Assembly: GCF_001584325.1 (NCBI RefSeq)
Contig: NZ_LSAZ01000013.1
Coordinates: 62,001 to 126,000, forward strand
DNA: 64,000 nt
Source: Bacillus nakamurai
GTDB taxonomy: Bacteria > Bacillota > Bacilli > Bacillales > Bacillaceae
Direction: 5' to 3'
The position numbers and the translations under genes were made by a program. A model generated the notes under the pieces. The model was not told the DNA's origin. It searched no databases and was given only the letters and a program-made list of their open reading frames with translations. Positions within the stretch are counted from its first letter, which is position 1. Each line of letters starts with the position of its first letter. Below are positions 26,478-35,979 of this stretch, one piece after another.

Positions 26478-28589
26478 ATGAAAGCAGCCAAACGGGAATT
26501 TGTGTTAGACGGACTGGATTGCAGCAACTGTGCGAAAAAAATTGAAAACGGCGTAAAGTCCATTGACGGCGTTGACGGGTGTGATGTCAATTTTGCGGCG
26601 AGCACCATCACGGTTTCAGCCGGCGGCAAAGACGAACAATGGATGAAAGACGAAGTTGCGAAAAAAGTAAAAACCATTGATCCGCACGTAACCGTCCGTT
26701 CGAAACATGATAAAAAAACAGGCGGCGATGTATACCTCAAAAAATTGCGGATGATGATGGCGAGGCTGGCCGCAGGCGCCATTTTGGCGGCAATTGCTTA
26801 TTTCGTTCACGCGGGGGCCGTCCTTGAATTTCTGCTCTTTTTCGCATCTTATTTGATCATCGGCGGTGATATCGCGGCCAGAGCGGCCAAAAATATTGTG
26901 CGGGGCCAGGTGTTTGATGAGCATTTTCTGATGGCGCTTGCCACAATCGGCGCTTTTATCATTCATCAGTACCCGGAAGGCGTCGCGGTCATGCTGTTTT
27001 ACCAAATCGGCGAACTGTTTCAGGGAGCGGCAGTCAACCGATCCAGAAAATCAATCAGCGCGCTATTGGACATTCGTCCTGAGTACGCAAATTTGAAAAC
27101 AGAAGAAGGCATTACGGCGGTTTCTCCGCAGGAAGTAAAGGCAGGACAGGTCATTGTCGTCAATCCGGGAGAACGCATTCCGTTAGACGGAAAGGTGCTG
27201 AGCGGATCATCAATGGTTGATACATCCGCCTTGACCGGAGAATCCGTACCGAAAAAAGCGGCGCCCGGACAAGATGTGATGGCCGGTTTCATGAACCAAA
27301 ACGGCGTTTTGCACATTGAGACGTCAAAAGGGTATGAAGACTCTGCCGTATCGAAAATATTAGATCTTGTTGAAAATGCGGGCAGCCGGAAAGCAAAAAC
27401 GGAAAACTTCATCACGAAATTTGCCAAATATTATACGCCGGCAGTCGTCATTGTTGCGGTGCTTCTCGCCTTTTTGCCGCCGCTTCTCGTCCCATCCGCC
27501 GCGCTTTCCGACTGGGTGTATCGGGCGCTGATTTTTCTTGTGATTTCTTGTCCGTGCGCGCTCGTCGTCTCCATCCCGCTCGGCTTTTTCGGCGGTATCG
27601 GAGCCGCGTCAAAAGCGGGGGTGCTTGTGAAAGGCAGCAACTATTTAGAAGCGCTTAATCAGGTGGCTTACGCGGTTTTTGATAAAACGGGAACCTTAAC
27701 AAAAGGCAATTTTGCCGTTACTGACATCAAACCGGCGGAAGGTTTCACAAAAGACCGGCTGCTTTATTCGGCGGCACTTGCAGAAATCCATTCCAACCAC
27801 CCGATCGCAGCATCCATTCGCGAAGCTTACGGGAAACCGCTGGCTGCTGAAAAAATAGACGATTATGAAGAAATTCCCGGACACGGTATTCGGGCAAAAG
27901 CTGGCGGATCAACGATTTTGGCTGGGAATAAAAAGCTCATGGAAAAAGAACAGATCGCCTTCAGCAAGGGTGAAGACGCCGGAACGGTTGTCTATATAGC
28001 CATTGATCAGCAGTATGCCGGAGCCATCGTGATCGCTGATGAAATCAAGGAGGATGCCAAACAGGCCATCGCTTCCTTAAAAGCACTCGGCGTCAAACGG
28101 ACGATGATGCTGACAGGCGACTCAAAACAGACCGGAGAGGCCGTCGGCAGAGCGTTAGGCATCGATGACGTATATGCCGAGCTGCTGCCAGAGGATAAGG
28201 TGCAGCGTATTGAAGAACTGGAAGCGAAGCTTTCGCCGAATGAAAAACTGATGTTCGTCGGCGACGGGATTAATGATACGCCTGTGCTTGCCAGAGCTGA
28301 TATCGGGGTTGCCATGGGCGCTCTCGGTTCGGATGCCGCTGTGGAAGCAGCTGATGTGGTCCTGATGACAGACCAGCCGTCAAAAACAGCAGAAGCCATC
28401 CGGATTGCACGCCGCACCCGCCGAATCGTCTGGCAGAACATCGGCTTTGCGTTAGGCGTAAAAATCATTTTTCTCCTGCTCGGCGCGCTCGGATTCGCTA
28501 CGATGTGGGAAGCGGTCTTTTCTGATGTCGGCGTCACGCTTATTGCCGTTGCCAACGCCATGCGCGTCATGAGAGTGAAAATCGGATAA
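26478..28589 (+). CDS. cadA: CadA (YvgW), Zn/Cd/Co-exporting P-type ATPase
   Basis: This is a 703-residue P1B-2 ATPase. One N-terminal metal-binding domain has LDCSNCAKKIENG (about residues 9-21). The ion motif is SCPCALV in the sixth membrane helix, the phosphorylation site is DKTGTLTKG, the HP motif is SNHPIA, and the hinge is GDGINDTPVL. Length equals B. subtilis CadA within one residue. It is transcribed separately from copA from its own promoter and repressor site, and so forms a second metal efflux unit. Confidence 0.94.
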   Translation: MKAAKREFVLDGLDCSNCAKKIENGVKSIDGVDGCDVNFAASTITVSAGGKDEQWMKDEVAKKVKTIDPHVTVRSKHDKKTGGDVYLKKLRMMMARLAAGAILAAIAYFVHAGAVLEFLLFFASYLIIGGDIAARAAKNIVRGQVFDEHFLMALATIGAFIIHQYPEGVAVMLFYQIGELFQGAAVNRSRKSISALLDIRPEYANLKTEEGITAVSPQEVKAGQVIVVNPGERIPLDGKVLSGSSMVDTSALTGESVPKKAAPGQDVMAGFMNQNGVLHIETSKGYEDSAVSKILDLVENAGSRKAKTENFITKFAKYYTPAVVIVAVLLAFLPPLLVPSAALSDWVYRALIFLVISCPCALVVSIPLGFFGGIGAASKAGVLVKGSNYLEALNQVAYAVFDKTGTLTKGNFAVTDIKPAEGFTKDRLLYSAALAEIHSNHPIAASIREAYGKPLAAEKIDDYEEIPGHGIRAKAGGSTILAGNKKLMEKEQIAFSKGEDAGTVVYIAIDQQYAGAIVIADEIKEDAKQAIASLKALGVKRTMMLTGDSKQTGEAVGRALGIDDVYAELLPEDKVQRIEELEAKLSPNEKLMFVGDGINDTPVLARADIGVAMGALGSDAAVEAADVVLMTDQPSKTAEAIRIARRTRRIVWQNIGFALGVKIIFLLLGALGFATMWEAVFSDVGVTLIAVANAMRVMRVKIG

Positions 28590-28647
28590 ATGTCAAAGAT
28601 AATTCGTTTTTCAGGGTTTGCTCCCGAAGGTTGTCTTGGTAAAATAG

Positions 28648-28680
28648 AGAAGCGGGCCATCCGGCATCCGCTTCTTTTTT
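28648..28680 (+). terminator. cadA terminator
   Basis: AGAAGCGG pairs with CCGCTTCT and is followed by TTTTTT. Confidence 0.8.
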
Positions 28681-28705
28681 ATTTTAAAAACAATGAGGTG
28701 TCTGA

Positions 28706-29377
28706 GTGAAAAAGAAACAAACGTCTGCGAAATTTGCGGTGATCCTGACGTTGATCGTTGTCGTTTTATTTGCGGCCATCGTGATTATGAATAATCAAAC
28801 AGAAAAAGCGGGCGAAACGGTCGCCAGCCAGCCTTCCATTAAAGGCCAGCCAGTGCTCGGCAAGGAAAGCGCTCCGGTCACGGTAGTGGAATTCGGAGAT
28901 TACAAGTGTCCTTCCTGTAAAATAGTTAACAGCGATATTTTTCCGAAAATCAAAAAGGACTTTATTGACAAAGGCGACGTCAAATTTTCATTTGTGAACG
29001 TGATGTTCCACGGAACGGGCTCCCGTCTGGCCGCTCTTGCTTCAGAAGAGGTCTGGAAAGAAGATCCGAAATCATTCTGGGCATTTCATGAGAAGCTGTT
29101 TGAGGAGCAGCCGTCTAGCGAACAGGAATGGGTCACGCCTGCGCTTCTTGAAAAAACGGTGAAAAGCACCGCAAAAAAGGTTGATCCTGAGAAGCTGAAA
29201 GAAAACCTCGATAAAGAGACCTTCGCAAAAGAGCTTAAAGCTGACACTGACCTGAATGATAAATTAAACATTACGGCTACACCGACGATTTACGTGAATG
29301 ATAAGGTGATTAAAACATTCTCTAATTATGATGAAATCTCAAAAACGATTAAGAAAGAGCTGAAAAATGAAAAATAG
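28706..29377 (+). CDS. bdbD: BdbD, thiol-disulfide oxidoreductase
   Basis: This 223-residue membrane-anchored DsbA-like protein has an N-terminal membrane segment (about 9-28), a thioredoxin fold with an inserted helical domain, the active site Cys-Pro-Ser-Cys in YKCPSCK (about residues 69-75), and the cis-Pro in TATPTIYVN (about 189-197). It introduces disulfides into exported proteins such as ComGC. It starts with GTG after GAGGTG and overlaps bdbC by 11 bases. Confidence 0.95.
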   Translation: MKKKQTSAKFAVILTLIVVVLFAAIVIMNNQTEKAGETVASQPSIKGQPVLGKESAPVTVVEFGDYKCPSCKIVNSDIFPKIKKDFIDKGDVKFSFVNVMFHGTGSRLAALASEEVWKEDPKSFWAFHEKLFEEQPSSEQEWVTPALLEKTVKSTAKKVDPEKLKENLDKETFAKELKADTDLNDKLNITATPTIYVNDKVIKTFSNYDEISKTIKKELKNEK

Positions 29378-29786
29378 AATCGTATTTTTATATGCTTCTT
29401 GGGTTATCGCTCTTGCTGCCATGCTCGGCAGCCTTTATTTCAGCGAGATCAGAAAGTTTATTCCATGCGAGCTGTGCTGGTACCAGAGGATATTGATGTA
29501 CCCGCTTGTCCTGATCTTGGGAATCGCCACCTTCCAAGGTGACATGCGTGTGAAAAAATATGTGCTCCCGATGGCCGTTATCGGTGCGTTTATTTCAACC
29601 ATGCATTACCTGGAACAGAAGGTGCCCGGTTTCAGCGGCATTAAGCCTTGCGTATACGGCGTGCCTTGCTCATCTGAATATATTAACTGGTTCGGTTTTA
29701 TCACGATTCCTTTCTTAGCCCTTACGGCATTTATTCTCATTATCATCTGTATGTGTTTTGTGAAAACGGAACGCACTTCAAAATAA
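29367..29786 (+). CDS. bdbC: BdbC, DsbB-like quinone oxidoreductase
   Basis: This 139-residue four-helix membrane protein reoxidises BdbD and passes electrons to quinone. The first Cys pair is CELCWYQR (about residues 34-41); the second pair is in KPCVYGVPCSSEYINWFG. Its ATG lies within the end of bdbD, so translation is coupled. B. subtilis needs the BdbDC pair for competence and other exported disulfide proteins. Confidence 0.95.
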   Translation: MKNRIVFLYASWVIALAAMLGSLYFSEIRKFIPCELCWYQRILMYPLVLILGIATFQGDMRVKKYVLPMAVIGAFISTMHYLEQKVPGFSGIKPCVYGVPCSSEYINWFGFITIPFLALTAFILIIICMCFVKTERTSK

Positions 29787-29816
29787 AGAGCCTGCTCAAT
29801 TTGAGCGGCTCTTTTT
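29787..29816. terminator. Terminator between bdbC and the protease gene
   Basis: AGAGCCTGCTCAA pairs with TTGAGCGGCTCT and is followed by TTTTT. It is shared by convergent genes. Confidence 0.8.
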
Positions 29817-29819
29817 CTA

Positions 29820-30716
29820 TTACTTATACCAAGATTTATTTGTCTCAATCTGTCTGTTATGGGAGCTGTCCCAAATATCTACTGAGTACGCGTAATCATA
29901 GTTCATGACGCAGCGGATGCCGCTTCCTTGGGCGTCATGCTGCAGCCCGAAGTTATGGGAAAATTCATGCTGAGCCGCTTTTGCGGTATTGGCCGTTCCT
30001 TGGTCAAGGTTGACGCTGAAAGCGGGGCCGCTCGGCTTTCCGTTATATACATACGCAATACCGCCTGCGTCAAAGCTCGATTTTGCGGTAAAACCGACGA
30101 CAAAATGATAATTTTGATTGCTGAAGCTGTTTTGGAGATTAGATAAAATTTGAGAACTGTTAGAGCCGGAGGAATTCCACGCTTGGACAGCCTGAACAAC
30201 GAAATCAATATTGTGATCACGATTGAACGCGACATCGACCTGCTCCACAATCTGGACGATTCTGGTTTGCCAGTCGCTGTATTTGGCCCGGTATTCTGCG
30301 TCCGCCACAGCGAGCACTCTTACCTTTTGGCTGCCTGTGCTTGCTTTTGTCGAAGCTTTATTTTGGCTGACATTGGCGTTAAACCGTTTTGTGCCGACCT
30401 GTTTTCCGTGTTCATCCAAAATTTTCGTATCAACCGTCTGTTCAATCTGGACGGGACCGTTTATATCCTTAAAATGATCAGCCTTCGGAAGCGGGTCCGT
30501 ATACACCGTCTTTGCAGGCTCTGCATGGCTGTGCGAATGTGTATGGCTTTCGGCAGATGGCAGGCCGGGGATTAATCCGGCAGTCAATAAAACAGGAAAA
30601 ACAAGTGAACTGATTTTTATCTCATATACCCCCTTTAAGTTAGAAAAGTAATTCAATGAAAATCGCAAAATACCTTCCATTAAAGTGTAAAATAGGAAAA
30701 TATTCTGGGACTCCAA
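29820..30716 (-). CDS. Secreted reprolysin-like zinc metalloprotease, start codon displaced
   Basis: The frame holds a signal peptide (IKISSLVFPVLLTAGLIPG), a His-rich stretch (HTHSHSHAE), a propeptide-like part, and a metzincin catalytic domain with the full zinc motif HEFSHNFGLQHD (His-Glu-x2-His-x2-Gly-x2-His) and a Met-turn CVMNYDYAY. It probably degrades proteins outside the cell. Oddly, the ATG with a strong AAAGGGGG site (30625-30623) reads ATG-AGA-TAA; restoring one A would give MRIKISSLVF. In the present frame the only starts lie upstream (30716, 30680) without ribosome sites. Expression may therefore be low or lost. No counterpart sits here in B. subtilis 168. Confidence 0.75.
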   Translation of the reverse strand: MESQNIFLFYTLMEGILRFSLNYFSNLKGVYEIKISSLVFPVLLTAGLIPGLPSAESHTHSHSHAEPAKTVYTDPLPKADHFKDINGPVQIEQTVDTKILDEHGKQVGTKRFNANVSQNKASTKASTGSQKVRVLAVADAEYRAKYSDWQTRIVQIVEQVDVAFNRDHNIDFVVQAVQAWNSSGSNSSQILSNLQNSFSNQNYHFVVGFTAKSSFDAGGIAYVYNGKPSGPAFSVNLDQGTANTAKAAQHEFSHNFGLQHDAQGSGIRCVMNYDYAYSVDIWDSSHNRQIETNKSWYK

Positions 30717-30865
30717 CCGTTTGGGATACGGCTGTCCCGGTTTTGGAACGGAATGAGGCCTATCAGAGATCAGAATCTTTCAAAAATAAGGTTGATTTTA
30801 AGGGAAAGCGATTATAAAATCTAAAGGTCGTCAGAAAATTTAACAAATAAAAAGGAGCATATGGA

Positions 30866-31474
30866 ATGGCCTGGGAGCTGCTTAGTGTAATCGGCATCAT
30901 TGCGTTTGCGGTCAGCGGAGCGATTGTTGCGATGGAAGAGGAGTATGATATTTTAGGCGTGTATATTTTGGGGATTGTCACGGCGTTTGGCGGAGGCGCC
31001 ATCCGAAATCTGCTTATCGGTGTTCCGATCTCTGCCTTGTGGGAGCAGGGCGCGTTTTTTCAGATCGCACTCGCATCAGTTACGATTGTCTTTTTGTTTC
31101 CGAAGCTTTTGTTAAGGCACTGGAAGAAGTGGGGGAACCTATCGGATGCGATCGGGCTTGCCGCGTTTGCCATCCAAGGCGCTTTGTATGCCGTCAAAAT
31201 GGGTCATCCGCTCAGTGCGGTGGTTGCAGCGGCCGTGCTGACAGGCAGCGGGGGCGGCATCATCCGTGATTTGCTTGCGGGAAGGAAACCGCTGGTGCTC
31301 AAGGCGGAAATTTATGCGGTCTGGGCCGCACTCGGAGGATTAATCGTAGGACTCGGCTGGGCAGGAAATGCCATCGGCTTGTATGTGCTGTTCCTTGTGC
31401 TTGTGGCATGCCGCATCTGTTCCTATGTATTCAGATGGAGGCTGCCGAATCGTTCCTATCATATAGATCAATAA
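30866..31474 (+). CDS. yvgT: YvgT, TRIC-type channel family membrane protein
   Basis: This 202-residue protein of the UPF0126/TRIC family has two repeats of three membrane segments plus a seventh. Each repeat has the Gly-rich signature (VTAFGGGAIRNLL at about 38-50 and LTGSGGGIIRDLL at about 126-138). Bacterial TRIC homologues form trimeric cation or glycine-permeable channels; the physiological substrate is unknown. AAAAGGAG precedes the ATG. Position between bdbC and helD matches yvgT. Confidence 0.9.
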   Translation: MAWELLSVIGIIAFAVSGAIVAMEEEYDILGVYILGIVTAFGGGAIRNLLIGVPISALWEQGAFFQIALASVTIVFLFPKLLLRHWKKWGNLSDAIGLAAFAIQGALYAVKMGHPLSAVVAAAVLTGSGGGIIRDLLAGRKPLVLKAEIYAVWAALGGLIVGLGWAGNAIGLYVLFLVLVACRICSYVFRWRLPNRSYHIDQ

Positions 31475-31509
31475 AAAACCGATTTCCCAAAAGGAAATCG
31501 GTTTTTGTA
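31472..31509 (+). terminator. yvgT terminator
   Basis: AAAAACCGATTTCC pairs with GGAAATCGGTTTTT around CAAAA. Confidence 0.85.
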
Positions 31510-31656
31510 TAAACAGGCCCTCCTTGAAAAAGTCCTGGCTGATATGATAAGATGAATTGTATTTGACTAAAATATTGAATAATATATATTAATATCCAAT
31601 TTTAATTTTAAAGTATGTCAGCTTGTTTGTCAACTTTTATGTCGGAGGTGCCGCTG

Positions 31657-33972
31657 ATGGCAAAGCATGATCAAGAGTGGAAAGAAGAGCAGGCAAGGAT
31701 AGATGCCGTACTGGACGAACTTGATAAAAAGCAAAATCGGCTTGAATCGTCGTCCGGCGGACTGAAGCAGGATATTATCGGTCTGAGAAAAACGTTTTGG
31801 GAGGATGTCACCGTTAATTTGGAGGATGACCATGAAAAAGCGGAGACGTTTTCAAGCATCAAACAGCAGGCGGATATGCTCTCAGAACGTGAACGAAACC
31901 ATCGGCATCAATATCAGCAGCTTCAGAGAATCAAAAAGCTGAAGGCATCTCCTTATTTCGGCCGTGTTGATTTTACGGAAAAAGGAGAGTCTGCATCGGA
32001 GCAGATATATATTGGACTGACCTCTCTGATGGATGAAAAAGACGAGCGATTTCTCATTTACGATTGGCGTGCCCCCATTTCCTCACTCTACTATCAATAT
32101 TCCCCGGGAAAAGCCCGTTATGAAGTGCCGGAAGAAACAATAGAAGGAGAAATCACGCTGAAGCGGCAGTTTATGATTAAAAACGGGACGCTTAAAGCGA
32201 TGTTTAATACGGATATGACGATTGGCGATGAAATGCTCCAAGAGGTGCTGAGCGACCATTCCGGCTCGCAAATGAAAAGCATCGTGTCAACCATTCAAAA
32301 AGAACAAAATGAAATCATTCGGAATGAAAAAAGTAAATATCTGATTGTGCAGGGAGCCGCAGGAAGCGGAAAAACATCCGCAGCGCTTCAGCGTGCCGCC
32401 TATTTGCTGTATCGGGGGCGCGGTGTGCTTGATGCCCGCCAGATTGTTTTGTTTTCTCCAAACATTCTTTTTAACAGCTACGTATCCGCTGTATTGCCCG
32501 AGCTGGGAGAAGAAAACATGGAACAGGCAACCTTTCAGGAATACATCGTCCGCCGGCTCGGGCGCAAGTTTCATTGTGAAAGCCCGTATGAGCAGCTCGA
32601 ATATTGTTTGACAGAGCAAGATAATGCCGCTCTCTCTGTGAGGCTTTCTGCAATTGCTTATAAAGCATCATCATCGTTTCAAAGTCTCATTGACCGCTAT
32701 GTCAGTTCACTGTCTGCTTCCGGCCTCCTTTGTAAACATATCAGCTTTCGCGGAGAAACCTTGATTCCAAAGGAGCAAATTGAAGCTTATTTTTATTCGC
32801 TTGATCATCATCTGCCGATCCCGAACAGAGCGGAGCTGACGGCTGAATGGCTTCTTGCTGAAATCAGCGCGCTGGAAAAAAAGGAACGGCGGAAGGAATG
32901 GGTGATGCAGGAAAGCGAGCTGCTCGATAAGGAAGACTATGCTGATGTATATCAAAAACTCCAAAAAAAAGAGGCGTTTGGCGAGCATACCTTTGACGAC
33001 CATCAGCGGGAACAGCGGCTGCTTTGCGCCATCATTGTCAGCAAAGCCTATAAGCCGATTAAGCAGGCGGTCAGACAGCTCGGCTTTCTCGATATCAAAC
33101 GGATGTATCTTCAGTTATTCTCAGACTGGGGAACCTTTGAAAAACCCGATCAATGGCAACTGATCGGGGCACTGAGCAGCAAAGCATTTGCAGAGCAGAC
33201 GCTTCCGTACGAAGATGCAGCCCCGTATCTTTACTTGCAGGACTTAATAGAAGGAAAAAGAAAAAATACACAAATGAAGCACATATTCATTGATGAAGCG
33301 CAAGATTATTCTCCGTTTCAGCTCACTTATATACGAAGCATCTTTCCCGCGGCGAGAATGACGATACTTGGTGACGTAAACCAGTCTATCTACGCTCATG
33401 CGATGAGAGGCCCTTCTTCACTCGCCGGATGTATTCAGGGAGGAGAAGCGGAACGCATCAGTCTGACGCGGACCTACAGATCGACTAGGCAGATCGTCGA
33501 GTTTACGAAAGCGCTGCTGGCCGATGGCGCTGACATTGAGCCGTTTAACCGGAACGGTGAAATACCGAGTGTCTGCCGGACGGACACAGCAGAAGCGCAG
33601 CAAGAAAAACTGGCGGATACGATACGGGAGCTGCAGCAAAAAGGATTGGGAACAATCGCCGTCATTTGTAAAACAGCAGATGATGCGAAACGGCTTTACA
33701 GTGCCGTCAGCGAAAAAAACAGCATCCGATTGATCAGCAAAGAAAACCATACCTTTCAACAGGGCGTTTGTGTCATTCCGGTTTATTTGGCAAAAGGCAT
33801 TGAGTTTGACGCCGTCATTGTGTATGATGCCTCCTTTCGCCAATACAGCAGCGATCATGACCGCAAGCTTTTATATACAGCCTGTACGCGGGCGATGCAC
33901 CATCTGACCGTGCTGTCTCTCGGAGAAGTGACACCCTTCATTACAGAAGTCCCAGCTGATTTATATGTGTAA
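31657..33972 (+). CDS. helD: HelD (YvgS), RNA polymerase recycling ATPase
   Basis: This 771-residue UvrD/Rep-like protein frees stalled RNA polymerase from nucleic acid. An N-terminal coiled-coil arm (about 1-90) enters the polymerase, followed by Walker [14 protein letters not shown] (about residue 236), Walker [10 protein letters not shown] (about 544), GDVNQSIYA, and a C-terminal [14 protein letters not shown] motif. ATG 31657 is chosen because GGAGGTG lies at the correct spacing; an in-frame ATG 42 bases earlier has none. Length equals B. subtilis HelD within a few residues. Confidence 0.93.
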   Translation: MAKHDQEWKEEQARIDAVLDELDKKQNRLESSSGGLKQDIIGLRKTFWEDVTVNLEDDHEKAETFSSIKQQADMLSERERNHRHQYQQLQRIKKLKASPYFGRVDFTEKGESASEQIYIGLTSLMDEKDERFLIYDWRAPISSLYYQYSPGKARYEVPEETIEGEITLKRQFMIKNGTLKAMFNTDMTIGDEMLQEVLSDHSGSQMKSIVSTIQKEQNEIIRNEKSKYLIVQGAAGSGKTSAALQRAAYLLYRGRGVLDARQIVLFSPNILFNSYVSAVLPELGEENMEQATFQEYIVRRLGRKFHCESPYEQLEYCLTEQDNAALSVRLSAIAYKASSSFQSLIDRYVSSLSASGLLCKHISFRGETLIPKEQIEAYFYSLDHHLPIPNRAELTAEWLLAEISALEKKERRKEWVMQESELLDKEDYADVYQKLQKKEAFGEHTFDDHQREQRLLCAIIVSKAYKPIKQAVRQLGFLDIKRMYLQLFSDWGTFEKPDQWQLIGALSSKAFAEQTLPYEDAAPYLYLQDLIEGKRKNTQMKHIFIDEAQDYSPFQLTYIRSIFPAARMTILGDVNQSIYAHAMRGPSSLAGCIQGGEAERISLTRTYRSTRQIVEFTKALLADGADIEPFNRNGEIPSVCRTDTAEAQQEKLADTIRELQQKGLGTIAVICKTADDAKRLYSAVSEKNSIRLISKENHTFQQGVCVIPVYLAKGIEFDAVIVYDASFRQYSSDHDRKLLYTACTRAMHHLTVLSLGEVTPFITEVPADLYV

Positions 33973-33973
33973 G

Positions 33974-34006
33974 TCCTTTGCCTGCCGCAAAGGGCTTTTT
34001 ATCATT
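33974..34006 (+). terminator. helD terminator
   Basis: CCTTTGC pairs with GCAAAGG around CTGCC, followed by GCTTTTT. Confidence 0.75.
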
Positions 34007-34085
34007 AGAAATCTTAATCATTATCATCATGATTATATATTTTACTTACATACAAACTTTCGGTAAAGTTCAATTAGAACTTATT

Positions 34086-34115
34086 TTGACAATTCCTATA
34101 GAAATAACGTACATT
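34086..34115 (+). promoter_or_regulatory. cysJI promoter
   Basis: TTGACA (34086-34091) and TACATT (34110-34115) are 18 bases apart. In B. subtilis CysL activates this operon; its exact site was not identified here. Confidence 0.5.
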
Positions 34116-34144
34116 ACGTTTAATTCCTTGTGAGGTGGATATCG

Positions 34145-35953
34145 TTGCAACTTCAGGTCATGAACAGCCCGTTTAATCAGGAGCAGGCAGAGCTCCTTAA
34201 CCGCCTTCTGCCGACCTTGACCGAATCACAGAAAATCTGGCTGAGCGGTTACCTGGCTGCAGCCCGAACCGAATCCGTCGACACCGCGGCACCTGCCGCA
34301 GGGCTCCCGGCTGAAAGCCCTGCGCTCTCCAAAGAAGTGACCGTATTATACGGATCACAAACCGGAAATGCGGAAGGTCTTGCGAAACAGACGGTAAAAA
34401 CGCTTGAGGAACGGGGATTCCAAGTCACCGTCGCGCCGATGAATGATTTTAAGCCGAATAGTCTGAAAAAAATAAACAATTTACTGATCGTCGTGAGTAC
34501 GCACGGAGAAGGCGATCCGCCGGATAACGCGCTGGCTTTTCATGAATTTCTTCACAGCAGACGCGCTCCGAAGCTTGATGCTCTCCGTTATTCCGTATTG
34601 GCGCTCGGCGACAGCTCTTATGAATTCTTCTGCCAAACCGGTAAAGAATTTGATCAGCGCCTTGAAGAACTCGGCGGCACGCAGCTTGCGCCGAGGGTTG
34701 ATTGTGATCTTGACTATGATGAACCATTTTCGGAATGGCTTGATGCCGTTATTGGCGGTTTGAGCGAAGGAGAGGGAAACAGCGCAGCCGAAGCTCCGGC
34801 TCAAGCGCCGCAGACCGGTGAATCCGTTTATTCCAGAACGAATCCGTTTCGGGCGGAGGTTCTTGAGAACATCAATTTGAACGGACGCGGCTCAAATAAA
34901 GAGACACGCCATCTTGAGCTGTCTCTTGAAGGCTCGGGTCTGACGTATCAGCCGGGAGACAGCCTCGGCATTTATCCCGAAAATGATCCGGCTCTCGTTG
35001 ACGAGCTTCTCAAAGAGCTGAAGTGGAATCCCGAGCAAGAGGTGGCGGTGAATAAACAAGGAGAGGTCCGCTCGCTGAAGGACGCGCTCACTTCTCACTT
35101 TGAAATCACAGTGTTAACAAAACCGCTCTTGCAAAAATTTGTCCAGTTTACGTCTGACAATAAGTTGAGTGAGCTGCTGGCGGAAGGAAATGAAGAGCAG
35201 GCAAAAGCCTATCTTGAAGGCCGTGATCTGCTTGATCTTATCCGTGATTTCGGACCGTGGGAAGCATCCGCGGAAGAGTTTATTTCCATTCTGCGTAAAA
35301 TGCCGGCCCGCCTTTACTCGATTGCAAGCAGTTTAGAAGCGAATCCGGAAGAAGTGCATCTGACGATCGGAGCAGTCCGGTACGATGCGCATGGCCGGGA
35401 ACGTAAAGGCGTGTGCAGCATCCTGTGTGCGGAAAGGCTCCAGCCCGGAGACACACTGCCGATTTACATTCAGCACAACCAAAACTTCAAGCTTCCGGAA
35501 AATCCTGATACACCTATTATCATGGTGGGACCGGGGACAGGCATCGCGCCGTTCCGTTCATTTATGCAGGAGCGTGAAGAGTCCGGAGCGCAAGGGAAGA
35601 CATGGCTGTTTTTCGGAGACCAGCACTTCGTCACAGATTTTCTGTATCAGACGGAATGGCAAAAGCGGCTGAAAGACGGTGTGCTGACAAAAATGGATGT
35701 CGCATTTTCTCGTGATGCAGAAGAAAAAGTTTATGTGCAGCACCGCATGAAAGAGCAAAGCAAAAAACTATTTGAATGGCTGCAGCAAGGGGCTGCCGTT
35801 TACATCTGCGGAGACGAACAGCATATGGCGCATGACGTGCACCAGGCGCTGCTTGACATCATTCAGGAAGAAGGCGGCATGAGCCGTGAAAAAGCGGAAA
35901 GCTTCCTGGCTGACATGCAGCAGAAAAAACGCTATCAGCGTGACGTATATTGA
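34145..35953 (+). CDS. cysJ: CysJ, sulfite reductase flavoprotein subunit
   Basis: This 602-residue protein passes electrons from NADPH through FAD and FMN to CysI for reduction of sulfite to sulfide. The flavodoxin-like FMN domain (about residues 65-205) has YGSQTGNAEGLA and STHGEGDPPDNA. The FAD domain has RLYSIASS and GVCS; the NADPH domain has GPGTGIAPFRSFMQER and YICGD. It ends in the usual YQRDVY. TTG 34145 is chosen because GAGGTGG lies seven bases upstream and the first residues LQLQVMNSPF equal the B. subtilis start. Confidence 0.95.
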   Translation: MQLQVMNSPFNQEQAELLNRLLPTLTESQKIWLSGYLAAARTESVDTAAPAAGLPAESPALSKEVTVLYGSQTGNAEGLAKQTVKTLEERGFQVTVAPMNDFKPNSLKKINNLLIVVSTHGEGDPPDNALAFHEFLHSRRAPKLDALRYSVLALGDSSYEFFCQTGKEFDQRLEELGGTQLAPRVDCDLDYDEPFSEWLDAVIGGLSEGEGNSAAEAPAQAPQTGESVYSRTNPFRAEVLENINLNGRGSNKETRHLELSLEGSGLTYQPGDSLGIYPENDPALVDELLKELKWNPEQEVAVNKQGEVRSLKDALTSHFEITVLTKPLLQKFVQFTSDNKLSELLAEGNEEQAKAYLEGRDLLDLIRDFGPWEASAEEFISILRKMPARLYSIASSLEANPEEVHLTIGAVRYDAHGRERKGVCSILCAERLQPGDTLPIYIQHNQNFKLPENPDTPIIMVGPGTGIAPFRSFMQEREESGAQGKTWLFFGDQHFVTDFLYQTEWQKRLKDGVLTKMDVAFSRDAEEKVYVQHRMKEQSKKLFEWLQQGAAVYICGDEQHMAHDVHQALLDIIQEEGGMSREKAESFLADMQQKKRYQRDVY

Positions 35954-35979
35954 TTTTGGTTTGAAAGGAGTTTTTCAGC

